A stretch of DNA of 58,371 nucleotides from NCBI RefSeq assembly GCF_009828585.1, contig NZ_WSRZ01000026.1:1-58371 (forward strand), written 5' to 3'. Below, piece by piece: positions 8,829-17,523 of this stretch. This DNA is from Shewanella litoralis. Lineage in GTDB: Bacteria > Pseudomonadota > Gammaproteobacteria > Enterobacterales > Shewanellaceae. Positions within the stretch are counted from its first letter, which is position 1, and the number at the start of each line of letters is the position of its first letter. The notes under the pieces were generated by a model. It saw nothing but the letters and a program-made list of their open reading frames with translations. It had not been told where the DNA came from and did not search any database. The translations under genes were made by a program, and so were the position numbers.

Positions 8829-10040
8829 ATGAGTAGTGCTCCCTCAATTGGTTTTTCATTTTCACAAGCGCTTTCTGCCCAAGCGGCAAAAAAGGTGACT
8901 CCTGTTATCGAGCCCCCTGTTTTCAAAACCACGCCTACGGTGCAACCACCTGCGTTGTCAGGCTCGAAAGCACTTTTGGCTGCTGAAAACTGGCAACGAG
9001 GTGAGGTGCAACTGCGCTGTATTGAAAAGTGGAATGAAACCCATGATGTGGTGAGCTTTCGATTTCAAGGGCTGACACCGGTTAAGTTTAATTTTAAACC
9101 GGGACAGTTTATTACCTTTAAACTCGACATTAATGGCGACAAAGTTTATCGCAGTTACACTATTTCATCGTCACCTTCACGGCCATTTTCGTTAGTGGTT
9201 ACCGTTAAAAAAATCGCGGGTGGTTTGGTGTCTAATTACTTAACAGAGTCGCTCAATGTTGGCGATGATGTGACGGTAACGGGCCCTGATGGCATATTTA
9301 ACTTGATCGACATTGAAGCCGATAAGTACTTATTGTTAAGTGCTGGTTGCGGTGTTACGCCAATGCATTCTATGTCGCGCTGGCTGTGCGATACCACCAC
9401 CGACAGCGATATTGCCTTTGTACACAGTGCAAAAACGGTTCATGACATTATGTTTGCCGATTCGATGGCGTCAATGGCATCACGCAGCCCGAGTTTTAAT
9501 CTTAATTATGTACTAGAGTCCGACAGTAATAAGCAAAAGTTAACCGCTAAACATACCTCTACAGGTTGCGAAGGTGGTCGCTTAAGCTTAGAAACCTTAG
9601 TCAAGTTAGTACCCGATTATCAACAACGTACTGTATTTGTATGCGGACCTGAGCCCTACATGGCTGCGGTAAAATTAATGCTTGAAACTGCCGAATTTGA
9701 TATGAGTCAGTTTAATCAAGAAAGCTTTGGCGCAAGTAGCGCTCTAGGCTTAAAAGCGGCGCTAGACAGTAACCCATCAACAGAACGGTTTATGTTGAGT
9801 ATAGGTGACAAGCAGGTTGAATTAAGCGGCGACCAAAGCTTACTTGACGGCATAGAGTCGGCAAAATTACCAATGATTGCGGCGTGCCGAACGGGCGTAT
9901 GTGGTGCATGTAAATGTCAGGTTGTGTCAGGCACTACAGTGTCGTCTAGCAAGATGGCATTAACTGCTGAAGAAATTGCGGCAGGTTTTGTATTGGCGTG
10001 CTCGACTAAAATGACCTCGAATGTGCAGCTCAAAATGTAA
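8829..10040 (+). CDS. hcr: NADH oxidoreductase Hcr
   Basis: A 403-residue electron donor to Hcp. After a Pro-rich N-terminal extension (about 1-50) comes an FNR-type FAD domain (RSYTISSSP), an NAD-binding domain (LSAGCGVTPMHSM, VFVCGPEPYM) and a plant-type [2Fe-2S] ferredoxin domain with CRTGVCGACKC and a fourth Cys in VLACSTK. The domain order and location after hcp are diagnostic. It is about 80 residues longer than E. coli Hcr because of the N-terminal extension. It likely shares hcp's transcript. Confidence 0.93.
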   Translation: MSSAPSIGFSFSQALSAQAAKKVTPVIEPPVFKTTPTVQPPALSGSKALLAAENWQRGEVQLRCIEKWNETHDVVSFRFQGLTPVKFNFKPGQFITFKLDINGDKVYRSYTISSSPSRPFSLVVTVKKIAGGLVSNYLTESLNVGDDVTVTGPDGIFNLIDIEADKYLLLSAGCGVTPMHSMSRWLCDTTTDSDIAFVHSAKTVHDIMFADSMASMASRSPSFNLNYVLESDSNKQKLTAKHTSTGCEGGRLSLETLVKLVPDYQQRTVFVCGPEPYMAAVKLMLETAEFDMSQFNQESFGASSALGLKAALDSNPSTERFMLSIGDKQVELSGDQSLLDGIESAKLPMIAACRTGVCGACKCQVVSGTTVSSSKMALTAEEIAAGFVLACSTKMTSNVQLKM

Positions 10041-10075
10041 CGACTTGTTCGCCATCGTTAACGTTAAATGAATAC

Positions 10076-10114
10076 TAAAAATCCCTTAATAGTGGCTCTG
10101 TTAAGGGATTTTTA
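10076..10114. terminator. Bidirectional terminator after hcr
   Basis: TAAAAATCCCTTAA (10076-10089) pairs with TTAAGGGATTTTTA (10101-10114). It lies between the convergent genes hcr and the GNAT acetyltransferase. Confidence 0.9.
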
Positions 10115-10120
10115 TTTGGG

Positions 10121-10657
10121 TTAGCTGTTATCCGCAGAACCACCAGTTTTGAGTGAAATAGCATACCGATTAAAGGTAAATTCGCCTTCTTGATACTGCG
10201 AGTGATAAACCATTCCAAGCTTAGTGGCGACATTAATTGAGCCTGTATTAGCGTCCGCCGCATCGGCATACACTATGTCTAAATCCATATGTTTTTTAGC
10301 ATAATCAATACAAGCCTGGTTGGCTTCAGTAGCTAAACCCTGGCCCCAATAATCTGGATGCAAGCGATAGCCAATATCCACCGCATTAATGCGGGTTTCA
10401 TTTTTAAAACCGCAAAAACCAATCACAGTATTGGTGTCTTTAGCAACGACTGCCCAGCGGCCAAAACCGTATTGCTGATATTCAACCAACCAAATATTGC
10501 GGATGATATTTTCGGCATCCGTTATCGTAGTGCACACACCCGCATCACCGGTATATCGATTCACCTCTTCAGGGGTATTAAAGTGCAATACCGCGGGGGC
10601 ATCTTCAAGGGTGAACTCTCGGATAATCAACCTGGGTGTTTCGGTAATCACTTTCAT
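10121..10657 (-). CDS. GNAT N-acetyltransferase, RimJ/RimL type
   Basis: A 178-residue GNAT enzyme. TPRLIIREFTLEDAPAV is the usual start of the RimJ/RimL branch; GYRLHPDYWGQGLATEA is the acetyl-CoA-binding motif A, and NTGSINVATKLGM is motif B. Acetyl-CoA-dependent acetylation is expected, but the substrate (ribosomal protein N-terminus or a small molecule) cannot be told. Monocistronic and convergent with hcr. Confidence 0.9.
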   Translation of the reverse strand: MKVITETPRLIIREFTLEDAPAVLHFNTPEEVNRYTGDAGVCTTITDAENIIRNIWLVEYQQYGFGRWAVVAKDTNTVIGFCGFKNETRINAVDIGYRLHPDYWGQGLATEANQACIDYAKKHMDLDIVYADAADANTGSINVATKLGMVYHSQYQEGEFTFNRYAISLKTGGSADNS

Positions 10658-10772
10658 TGGTTTCCCTTATTTTTATTATGCATTGGCAATGATGTCGCTA
10701 ATACGCCTTACCACCTAGCGTGAGCTTGTGCTAGGTTAACATACTCAATTCCCGACATTTAAGAATAATAAT

Positions 10773-12116
10773 ATGACCCGCCTACGTCTTGCTTACCCCA
10801 TATTGGCGCTTGCACTTACTGCTTCGTCACTGTCACTGAGTGCAGTTGCGAATACCAAGCTAGATCAATCAGTGACTCAAGCCTTACCTAAGCTGGAAAA
10901 GCTGTACTTACATTTGCACCAGCATCCTGAACTGTCGTACCAAGAAAAAGCCACCAGCGAGCGTATGGCCGCTGAGCTGAAGCAACTTGGCTTTGAGGTG
11001 ACGTCTAATTTTGGCGGTTACGGTGTAGTCGGCATATTGCAAAATGGCGAAGGGCCGGTAGTGATGATCCGCGCTGACATTGACGGCTTACCGATTATTG
11101 AACAAACCGGAAAAGACTACGCCTCAACCGTCACCACAGTTGATGCAAACAATAATACCGTGGGCATTATGCATGGCTGTGGCCACGATATTCACATGAC
11201 TAGCCTTATTGGTACGGCTGAGCAATTGGTTAAACATAAAGCCGATTGGCAGGGCACTTTAATGATGGTGGCTCAACCGGCTGAAGAGGTCGGCGGCGGC
11301 GCTAAAGCCATGCTTAAACAAGGCTTGTTTAGCCAGTTCCCCACGCCAGACAGCATCATTGGTTTACATGTAAGTGCATCAATTCCTGCGGGCAAGGTTG
11401 GCACCGTAAGCGGTTATGCATTGGCGAATGTCGACTCGGTTGATATTAGCATTAAAGGCAAGGGCGGCCATGGCGCTTATCCGCATGCCACGATTGACCC
11501 TGTTGTGCTTGCTGCGCGCACGGTACTGGCATTGCAAACCATAGTGAGTCGTGAAGTGTCGCCACTAGAGCCTAATGTGGTCACGGTGGGTTCGATTCAT
11601 GGTGGCTCAAAGCACAATATTATCTCAGATGAAGTAAAGCTACAGCTCACTTTGCGCTCATATAACCCTAAAGTACGTGAGCAGCAAATTGCGGCGATTA
11701 AGCGTATCACCGCGGGTATTGCGATGAGTGCAGGTTTGCCTGAAGAGTTAGCGCCTGTGGTGTATGTACATGACGATGAAACTATTCCATCAACGTACAA
11801 TGATCCAACATTAGCCGCTAAGGTTAAAGCCAGTATTGAAGCTGAGCTTGGTAGTGACAATGTGCTTATTGCACCACCTGTGATGGCAGGTGAAGACTTT
11901 GGTTTGTATGGTCTCACCCCTGAAAAACGCCCCATTACACTGTTTTGGCTTGGCGGCGTTGATCCTAAGCAATATCAGGCCAGTGTCGACTCGGGCAATG
12001 CGCTACCATCTTTGCATTCAAGTCAATTTGCACCCGATTACAAATTAACTATTCGCACGGGTGTTAGGGCTATGACGCGGACTGCGATGGATTTATTTAA
12101 CCTGAGTTCGGAATAA
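10773..12116 (+). CDS. M20-family amidohydrolase, exported
   Basis: A 447-residue M20D amidohydrolase of the hippurate hydrolase/aminoacylase type. It has a Sec signal (AYPILALALTASSLSLSAVA). Metal-binding motifs are HGCGHDIHM and PAEEVGGGAKAM, with RADIDGLPI before them and GEDFG near the C-terminus. It removes N-acyl groups from amino acids or related amides; substrate unknown, location likely periplasmic. The last codons (AAC CTG AGT TCG GAA TAA) fall in the target duplication and left terminal repeat of a MITE-like element (12101-12292), so the native C-terminus was replaced. Confidence 0.9.
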   Translation: MTRLRLAYPILALALTASSLSLSAVANTKLDQSVTQALPKLEKLYLHLHQHPELSYQEKATSERMAAELKQLGFEVTSNFGGYGVVGILQNGEGPVVMIRADIDGLPIIEQTGKDYASTVTTVDANNNTVGIMHGCGHDIHMTSLIGTAEQLVKHKADWQGTLMMVAQPAEEVGGGAKAMLKQGLFSQFPTPDSIIGLHVSASIPAGKVGTVSGYALANVDSVDISIKGKGGHGAYPHATIDPVVLAARTVLALQTIVSREVSPLEPNVVTVGSIHGGSKHNIISDEVKLQLTLRSYNPKVREQQIAAIKRITAGIAMSAGLPEELAPVVYVHDDETIPSTYNDPTLAAKVKASIEAELGSDNVLIAPPVMAGEDFGLYGLTPEKRPITLFWLGGVDPKQYQASVDSGNALPSLHSSQFAPDYKLTIRTGVRAMTRTAMDLFNLSSE

Positions 12117-12300
12117 GGGATGAATTTATACTATTTAAAATCAACATGTTACCCATCCTCACTTTCAAGCTTGTCATTTGTTCAGCTAACAAGGCGAATT
12201 GACGCGTCAATAGCTAGCCTATTGTAAGTCGATTCAACGCAGTTAGCAGAGCAAAGGACTGTTTGAAAGGCGTTTATTATCCCGAGCTCAGGTTATTTAA
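12093..12300. mobile_element. MITE-like element (192 bp) with 8-bp target duplication
   Basis: The element spans 12101-12292. Its left end CCTGAGTTCGGAATAA and the inverse of its right end CCTGAGCTCGGGATAA match at 14 of 16 positions. It is flanked on both sides by the direct repeat TTATTTAA (12093-12100 and 12293-12300). The interior has no ORF of note. A shortened relative lies in opposite orientation at 20456-20518. No transposase in the window obviously shares these ends. It occupies nearly the whole gap between the M20 gene and ppiB. Confidence 0.8.
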
Positions 12301-12333
12301 TCCAACAGCGCAATAAACTCAAACGAGACAGTC

Positions 12334-12362
12334 ACAATAGCGGCTATAATGGCCGCTATTGT
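12334..12362. promoter_or_regulatory. Palindrome enclosing TATAAT upstream of ppiB
   Basis: ACAATAGCGGC (12334-12344) and GCCGCTATTGT (12352-12362) are perfect 11-bp arms around TATAATG, 25 bp before ppiB. The loop carries a consensus -10 hexamer, so it may be a promoter inside an operator-like palindrome. It could equally be a terminator-like hairpin. Confidence 0.45.
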
Positions 12363-12386
12363 TGTATTTAACCTAGTGGGCAATTT

Positions 12387-12896
12387 ATGATTATTTTTAG
12401 CACCAATCTTGGCGATTTTACTGTAGAGCTGGAAATGGAGCGTGCGCCAGTGTCGTCGAAAAACTTTTTAAAGTATTGTCAGGATGGCTTTTATGAAGGC
12501 ACGATATTTCATCGGGTAATTAAAGGCTTTATGGTGCAGGGCGGTGGCTTAACCGCCAAAATGAAAGAAAAGCCAACCCGCGACCCGATTGCCAATGAAG
12601 CCAACAAAGGCTTAAAAAATGTGATCGGTACTTTAGCCATGGCACGTACCGATGCACCGCACTCTGCTACGGGTCAGTTTTTTATTAATGTCGCCAATAA
12701 TGATTTTCTCGATCACACTGCCACAACCAATTCAGGCTGGGGTTATGCGGTATTTGCCAAAGTGACTGCGGGAATGGATGTGATTCAGCAAATGGAGCGG
12801 GTAAAAACCACCATGGTAGCAGGTCACGATGATGTACCTCGTGAGCCGATTGTGGTTGAAAAGGTGACTATTGTTGATGAGACAACGGTTGCTTAA
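12387..12896 (+). CDS. ppiB: Peptidyl-prolyl cis-trans isomerase B (cyclophilin)
   Basis: A 169-residue single-domain cyclophilin without a signal peptide, so cytoplasmic. Diagnostic segments are FHRVIKGFMVQGG (catalytic Arg and Phe), TLAMARTDAPHSATGQFFINVANN and GWGYAVFAKV. It catalyses cis-trans isomerisation of X-Pro bonds in folding proteins. Length matches E. coli PpiB (164). It begins 87 bp after the MITE-like element and ends in a strong terminator. Confidence 0.95.
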   Translation: MIIFSTNLGDFTVELEMERAPVSSKNFLKYCQDGFYEGTIFHRVIKGFMVQGGGLTAKMKEKPTRDPIANEANKGLKNVIGTLAMARTDAPHSATGQFFINVANNDFLDHTATTNSGWGYAVFAKVTAGMDVIQQMERVKTTMVAGHDDVPREPIVVEKVTIVDETTVA

Positions 12897-12952
12897 GTGG
12901 CGATTAGATTGTCTTTTAGAAATGATTATTTAAGTGATTTTTCTAGCTCAAT

Positions 12953-12986
12953 AAAAAAGGTTCGACAGTGATGTCGAACCTTTTTT
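12953..12986. terminator. Terminator after ppiB
   Basis: AAAAAAGGTTCGACA (12953-12967) pairs with TGTCGAACCTTTTTT (12972-12986) around GTGA, with a T-run on both strands. Confidence 0.9.
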
Positions 12987-13074
12987 GTCTGCACTTAAGC
13001 GATAGAATCCAAGCGATAAAAACCAAAGGATAAAATCTAGGCGATATCACTTAAGATGCCATTACTCATAAACA

Positions 13075-14289
13075 TTAAAGTGAGTAACGGATACCAATGG
13101 CTACGCCGTCGTCTTCAGACAGTTCCATTCTGGCTTGCTGATCTTTATCGGCGCTGGTGAAATCGCTGTAATCGCGACGCGCTTCTAAATACACGACAGT
13201 TTCTGGGTTAAATACATAATGTAAACCCATTACCACAAACTGACGTTTGAACACATCGTTAGGATCGGCGTTATAGTTAGGTTGAATTACATAATCATCG
13301 CCAGCATCTAGGATGTTGTAAGACACAAAGGTACGGATTTTGTTTTCAAACATGTATGAAAACAATGATTCAACACCCACAGCTTTATCAATTAAACGGC
13401 CAATATTATCTGTGTCGTGGTTTTCGTTACCGTTAATGTTTGCCGAACCATAAAAACCGAATTGGTCGAAGTTACCCCAGGTAATCCCCACACCGTAAAT
13501 AATGTCTTCAGCTGTTGAGGTATTACCGTTACCAAAGGTCACATCAAATTCACCGCGATTCAGGCCTGCAGTTAACACTAATTTGTCAGTGGCCTGATAG
13601 GTTACGGCACCACCGTAGGTATAGTTGTATTCAACTTGCTGCGCTTCTACTGAACCAGACTCCCATAACGCTACACAAGCATCCTGGGTAATATCTTCAT
13701 AGTCACAGGTATAAAACTCGCTGTTTTTTAACTGCACTTGTACTGCAAAGCTCACATCGCCAAAGCTGTTACGGTATTGCACGGTTTTGTCACCACGACC
13801 CACACCGTTTACAGCGCCGTCATCTTTGTTATAAGTGTAAACACCTGCAGTGTTACCGTCCCAAACAAAACCGTAGTTTGTGCCATATACCACGTCATAC
13901 CAAGCACCCCATTGCTTGCCAATCGTGAGGCTACCGTAAGTGTCATGCGACAGACCGGCATAACCTAAACGGTTGTAAAAGAATTCATCTTGAATTGATT
14001 CAAAACGATTGTTGTAAACAATGTCAGTACTACCAACTGGGTTAACACCCCACTCTAATTTTGCATACGCTTTCCAGCCATCTTGTAGCTGACGTTCAAA
14101 GCCAAAATTAATGCGTGATGCACCGTTAACCACTTCAGTTTCGCCTTGAGTGTTGATGATACGTGCATCAACAAAACCACCAATTTGAACGGCATTTATA
14201 TCGTCTTTAAAAATTTCGGTGGCTGAAACAGAAGGTGCAATTAGCACTGTTGAAATCAATGCGGCAACTAAAGTCTTGTTCATCTTCAT
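13075..14289 (-). CDS. Outer-membrane porin, general porin type
   Basis: A 404-residue trimeric-porin-like beta-barrel with a Sec signal (NKTLVAALISTVLIAPSVSA). GGFVDARIINTQGETEVVNG and INFGFERQLQDGWKAYAKLEWG are typical first strands. GSLTIGKQWGAWYDVVYG includes the constriction-loop region. The C-terminus GVAIGIRYSL ends in Leu where most porins have Phe. Two cysteines (YTCDYEDITQDACVALW) in a loop may form a disulfide. The ATG at 14289 is preferred; an ATG at 14283 with GAG upstream is an alternative. Passive diffusion of small hydrophilic solutes is the expected role. Confidence 0.85.
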   Translation of the reverse strand: MKMNKTLVAALISTVLIAPSVSATEIFKDDINAVQIGGFVDARIINTQGETEVVNGASRINFGFERQLQDGWKAYAKLEWGVNPVGSTDIVYNNRFESIQDEFFYNRLGYAGLSHDTYGSLTIGKQWGAWYDVVYGTNYGFVWDGNTAGVYTYNKDDGAVNGVGRGDKTVQYRNSFGDVSFAVQVQLKNSEFYTCDYEDITQDACVALWESGSVEAQQVEYNYTYGGAVTYQATDKLVLTAGLNRGEFDVTFGNGNTSTAEDIIYGVGITWGNFDQFGFYGSANINGNENHDTDNIGRLIDKAVGVESLFSYMFENKIRTFVSYNILDAGDDYVIQPNYNADPNDVFKRQFVVMGLHYVFNPETVVYLEARRDYSDFTSADKDQQARMELSEDDGVAIGIRYSL

Positions 14290-14648
14290 CTCTTGTCTTG
14301 TTGTTTGAGTAAGCACTGTTTAGTCCATTAATACATCTGTCCTTTGAGGCGATGGAGAGTAGCAAACACATTGCATTTTCTCAAAGTGAAATATGCTCAA
14401 AAATAGCGATATTGCTCATAAAAATTAATCATCAATGACTTAGCATACACCTGTGTTAACAAGGGGTTAATGATTTTGTGTGGTTGTTAATTTTCGGTTA
14501 TTTATGCATTAATTGTGACTTTTTATTTAAATCTGGATGTGTAAGGTTTTTGGGTGTTTCTTTGACCTAGATCGCTATTTTATTTTGAAAAAGGCCTAGG
14601 CTTAAACTAAAGATGTTGTTTTAAACGTAAATTGAGAGGAGTGACATT
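14290..14648. other. Divergent promoter region, porin / beta-CASP nuclease
   Basis: A 359-bp AT-rich intergenic region serving two divergent genes. GAGAGGAG sits 7 nt before the rightward ATG at 14649. TTGACCTAGATCGC at 14562-14575 partly resembles an FNR/EtrA box (TTGAT-N4-ATCAA). I see no other strong site. Confidence 0.4.
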
Positions 14649-16100
14649 ATGCAAATGACCTTGCAGTTTTTCGGGGCAACAGAAGAAGTCACAGGTTCGT
14701 GCCACTTGTTAACCGTCAGTGGTCAGCAAGTGTTACTCGATTGCGGATTAATTCAAGGCGGCAAAGCTGATGAATTACGTAATCATGATCCCTTTCCATT
14801 TCAAGCAGAGCAAATCCATGCGGTGGTGTTAAGTCATGCACATATTGATCATTCAGGACGACTTGCCTATTTGGTAAAACAAGGTTTTACCGGGCCTATT
14901 TATACCCAGCGGGCGACGGCACAATTATGCGACATTATGTTGCGCGACGCTGCAATGCTGCAAGAACGCGGAACAGAAAGACAGAATAAAAAGCGTGCTA
15001 AGCACGATTTAGAAGAGCTCGAGCCATTGTTTACCGAAGAAGATGTCGAGCAGGTATTAACCCAGTTTGTGGTTCTCGATTATGGTCAGCGAGTAAAGGT
15101 GGCAGACGAAATAGAAGTCTGTTTGTCTGATGCTGGGCATATTTTAGGCTCTGCAGTGGTTGAGTTATGGCTAGGACAACAGCCTGAACAGAAAAAACTG
15201 GTCTTTAGCGGTGACTTAGGCCGTGCAGGTATGCCTATTTTAGATGACCCCACCTTTATCGATAAAGCCGATTTAGTGCTAATGGAAAGCACTTATGGTA
15301 ACCGTTTACACCGCAGTTGGCATGAAACGCTGGTGGAGCTTAAATCGATATTTAAAACGACCATTAACCAAAGTCGCGGCAATATTTTAATCCCAGCTTT
15401 TTCAGTGGGTCGTGCTCAAGAGTTACTGTATTTGTTCCATTTATATGCCAAAGAGTGGGACTTATCAGGTTGGCGTATTTGTTTAGACAGCCCAATGGCC
15501 ATTAAAGCCACACAAGTTTACGTCAACAATTACCCCATACTGGACGATGACTTTAAGCGCTTTACCCGGATGTCGCCCGGCAAGCATCCATTACTATCGT
15601 GTGCTGAGTTTGTAAGCAGCACAGAAGAGTCGATAGAGCTTAACGACATTCACGAAGGGTTAATTGTGATTGCGGGTAGCGGCATGTGTAATGGTGGCCG
15701 AATTCGTAACCATTTTGTGCATAATTTATGGCGTAAAGAAGCCAACATTATTATTTGTGGTTATCAAGCCTTAGGCACCCCAGGGCGCTTATTGGTGGAT
15801 GGCGCAGAAGAGCTGACCATTCATGGCCAAAGTGTCAAAGTGGCTGCGCGTATTCACACAGTTGGCGGTTTGTCTGCCCATGCAGATCAGGCTGAGCTGT
15901 TACGTTGGTATCATCATTTTGAGGATTCACCTGCCATTATATTGGTGCATGGTGAACCCGAGGCGCAAAAAGTGCTAATACAAGCGCTTAATCAAGATGA
16001 GGCGACTAAGCCAAAAAGCAGTGCAATTGCCCAGCGCGGAGATTGTTTAGATTTAACTGCATTACCCAAACTGGTCTGGCTCAATGCTGCCAGTGAATAA
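14649..16100 (+). CDS. Metallo-beta-lactamase/beta-CASP RNA-processing nuclease
   Basis: A 483-residue cytoplasmic protein. The metallo-beta-lactamase zinc motif HAHIDHSG is at about residues 59-66, with LSDAGHILGSA and FSGDLG as further metal-binding motifs. A beta-CASP insert follows (ESTYGNRLHR, IPAFSVGRAQELLY, GMCNGGRIRNH). The C-terminal motif VGGLSAHADQAELLRWY and an RNA-specificity domain with LVHGEPEAQ complete it. The architecture is that of the CPSF-type RNA endonuclease family; the target is unknown. A good ribosome site fixes the start. Monocistronic. Confidence 0.9.
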   Translation: MQMTLQFFGATEEVTGSCHLLTVSGQQVLLDCGLIQGGKADELRNHDPFPFQAEQIHAVVLSHAHIDHSGRLAYLVKQGFTGPIYTQRATAQLCDIMLRDAAMLQERGTERQNKKRAKHDLEELEPLFTEEDVEQVLTQFVVLDYGQRVKVADEIEVCLSDAGHILGSAVVELWLGQQPEQKKLVFSGDLGRAGMPILDDPTFIDKADLVLMESTYGNRLHRSWHETLVELKSIFKTTINQSRGNILIPAFSVGRAQELLYLFHLYAKEWDLSGWRICLDSPMAIKATQVYVNNYPILDDDFKRFTRMSPGKHPLLSCAEFVSSTEESIELNDIHEGLIVIAGSGMCNGGRIRNHFVHNLWRKEANIIICGYQALGTPGRLLVDGAEELTIHGQSVKVAARIHTVGGLSAHADQAELLRWYHHFEDSPAIILVHGEPEAQKVLIQALNQDEATKPKSSAIAQRGDCLDLTALPKLVWLNAASE

Positions 16101-16147
16101 TCACAAGTTTAAAATGAGATAGAGATAATGGATGCTTAGCCAGCGGG

Positions 16148-16483
16148 TTAAGCATCAATTTCATTTTGCAGCTTTTCAATGTCGTCTAAAATCCGCATAA
16201 ATTTTTGGCCAAATTCTGTCACCTCATACTCTACCCGTGGCGGAATTTCGGGATAATTAATCTTATTTAAAATCCCAAACTCGAGGTTTTTCTTCAGGCA
16301 TTGATTGAGCACTTTAGTGCTGAGCCCATCAACCGATTTCACCATCTCACCGGGACGATTAATATTATTGGCGAGCAGCTGATACACAGTTAACGACCAT
16401 TTACAGCCGTAAATCGTTTCGACCATACGGGCTGATTTTTCGGGTGCAGTTTTGCGTGGAAATATTTTTTCTTTTGTATTCAT
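16148..16483 (-). CDS. HxlR-family transcriptional regulator
   Basis: A 111-residue single-domain winged-helix regulator. CKWSLTVYQLLANNINRPGEM is the HxlR recognition region; its single Cys next to KW is the redox-sensitive residue in several family members. GLSTKVLNQCLKKNLEFGIL is the recognition helix and PPRVEYEVTEFGQKF the wing. AGG lies 9 nt before the ATG at 16483. It diverges from an SDR gene, which it probably regulates; several GTAC repeats lie between them. Confidence 0.9.
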   Translation of the reverse strand: MNTKEKIFPRKTAPEKSARMVETIYGCKWSLTVYQLLANNINRPGEMVKSVDGLSTKVLNQCLKKNLEFGILNKINYPEIPPRVEYEVTEFGQKFMRILDDIEKLQNEIDA

Positions 16484-16487
16484 CAAT

Positions 16488-16525
16488 ATGTACCTAAAAG
16501 TACCTATGGAACTAAATTGTACTTA
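16488..16525. promoter_or_regulatory. GTAC-repeat region between hxlR and the SDR gene
   Basis: Three GTAC-centred elements occur at 16490 (TGTACCTAA), 16500 (AGTACCTAT) and 16519 (TGTACTTAC). They lie immediately upstream of hxlR. They are a reasonable operator for HxlR autoregulation and control of the SDR gene. This is inference from position and repetition. Confidence 0.4.
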
Positions 16526-16588
16526 CTATTCAAATGGATAGTTTATCAATAAGCTTATCACACTTATTCGTAACTTAGGTGTGAACAA

Positions 16589-17356
16589 ATGGCAACTTTA
16601 ACCCCAAAAACGGCATTAATTATTGGTGGCAGCAGTGGTATTGGTTTTGAAACTGCTAAGCAATTAATCACTCAAGGTGTTGCTACCATTATCGTGGGTA
16701 ACAATGCGCAAAAGCTCGACGCTGCCGTTGAGCAGTTATCAGTACTGGGCAAGGTCAGTGGTGTTCAAGCAAACTTGTATAATGCCCAAGATTTGCAACG
16801 TGTGGTTGAGATGATTGATGCTATGGATAGCGGTATTGATCATTTAGTGAATGCGGCAGGTTATTTTAATCCTAAGCCATTTCTAGATCATCAATTGAGT
16901 GATTACGACATTTACATGGAGCTTAACAAAGCGATGTTTGTGATTTCGCAAGCCGTCGCCAGAAACATGATTAAGCATGGCGGTGGCAGTATTGTTAATA
17001 TTGGCTCTATGTGGGGCAAACAAGCCATTAAAGCGACCCCGTCGAGCGCTTACTCTATGGCAAAAGCCGGTTTACATGCATTGACTCAGCACATGGCGAT
17101 GGAATTAGCAGAGCATAATATCCGTGTCAATGCCGTGTCGCCAGCGGTAGTGATTACCCCAATTTATGAAGCCTTTATTGAGCCTAAAGAAGTCGAAACC
17201 GCATTGGCAGGCTTTAATGCGTTCCACCCAATTGGCCGCATTGGTACGCCTGTTGATGTTGCAAACAGTGTAACGTTTTTATTGTCTCCACAAGCGGGCT
17301 GGGTGACTGGCGCAATTTGGGATGTTGATGGTGGCGTAATGGCAGGCCGCAATTAA
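16589..17356 (+). CDS. Short-chain dehydrogenase/reductase
   Basis: A 255-residue classical SDR. The Rossmann motif GGSSGIGFE is at residues 11-19, NAAGYF is the NNAG equivalent, and the catalytic Ser/Tyr/Lys are in IGSMWG and YSMAKAG. The C-terminus [19 protein letters not shown] is typical. It reduces or oxidises a carbonyl or hydroxyl with NAD(P)H; substrate unknown. Divergent pairing with an HxlR regulator suggests induction by quinone, aldehyde or other electrophile stress. Confidence 0.9.
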   Translation: MATLTPKTALIIGGSSGIGFETAKQLITQGVATIIVGNNAQKLDAAVEQLSVLGKVSGVQANLYNAQDLQRVVEMIDAMDSGIDHLVNAAGYFNPKPFLDHQLSDYDIYMELNKAMFVISQAVARNMIKHGGGSIVNIGSMWGKQAIKATPSSAYSMAKAGLHALTQHMAMELAEHNIRVNAVSPAVVITPIYEAFIEPKEVETALAGFNAFHPIGRIGTPVDVANSVTFLLSPQAGWVTGAIWDVDGGVMAGRN

Positions 17357-17389
17357 GCTAAACCCTTAATCGGGTGGTAGGATCATTTT

Positions 17390-17421
17390 AAGCCCTTAAA
17401 TTATTGATGATTTAAGGGCTT
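17390..17421 (+). terminator. Terminator after the SDR gene
   Basis: AAGCCCTTAAAT (17390-17401) pairs with ATTTAAGGGCTT (17410-17421), followed by a T-rich run interrupted by G and C. Confidence 0.75.
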
Positions 17422-17523
17422 GTGTCTTTTTATTCTGATATAAAGCGATTTACTCTTTTGTTCTCACATTGGTGCGCGTTAAGCTATGCATAATTCTGTA
17501 GCGTGAAATGTGCGAGTAGCAAA

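Noticed and set aside
14562-14575. FNR/EtrA-like box TTGACCTAGATCGC
   Set aside because: Only seven of ten consensus positions match and the second half is poor; too weak to report as a site.
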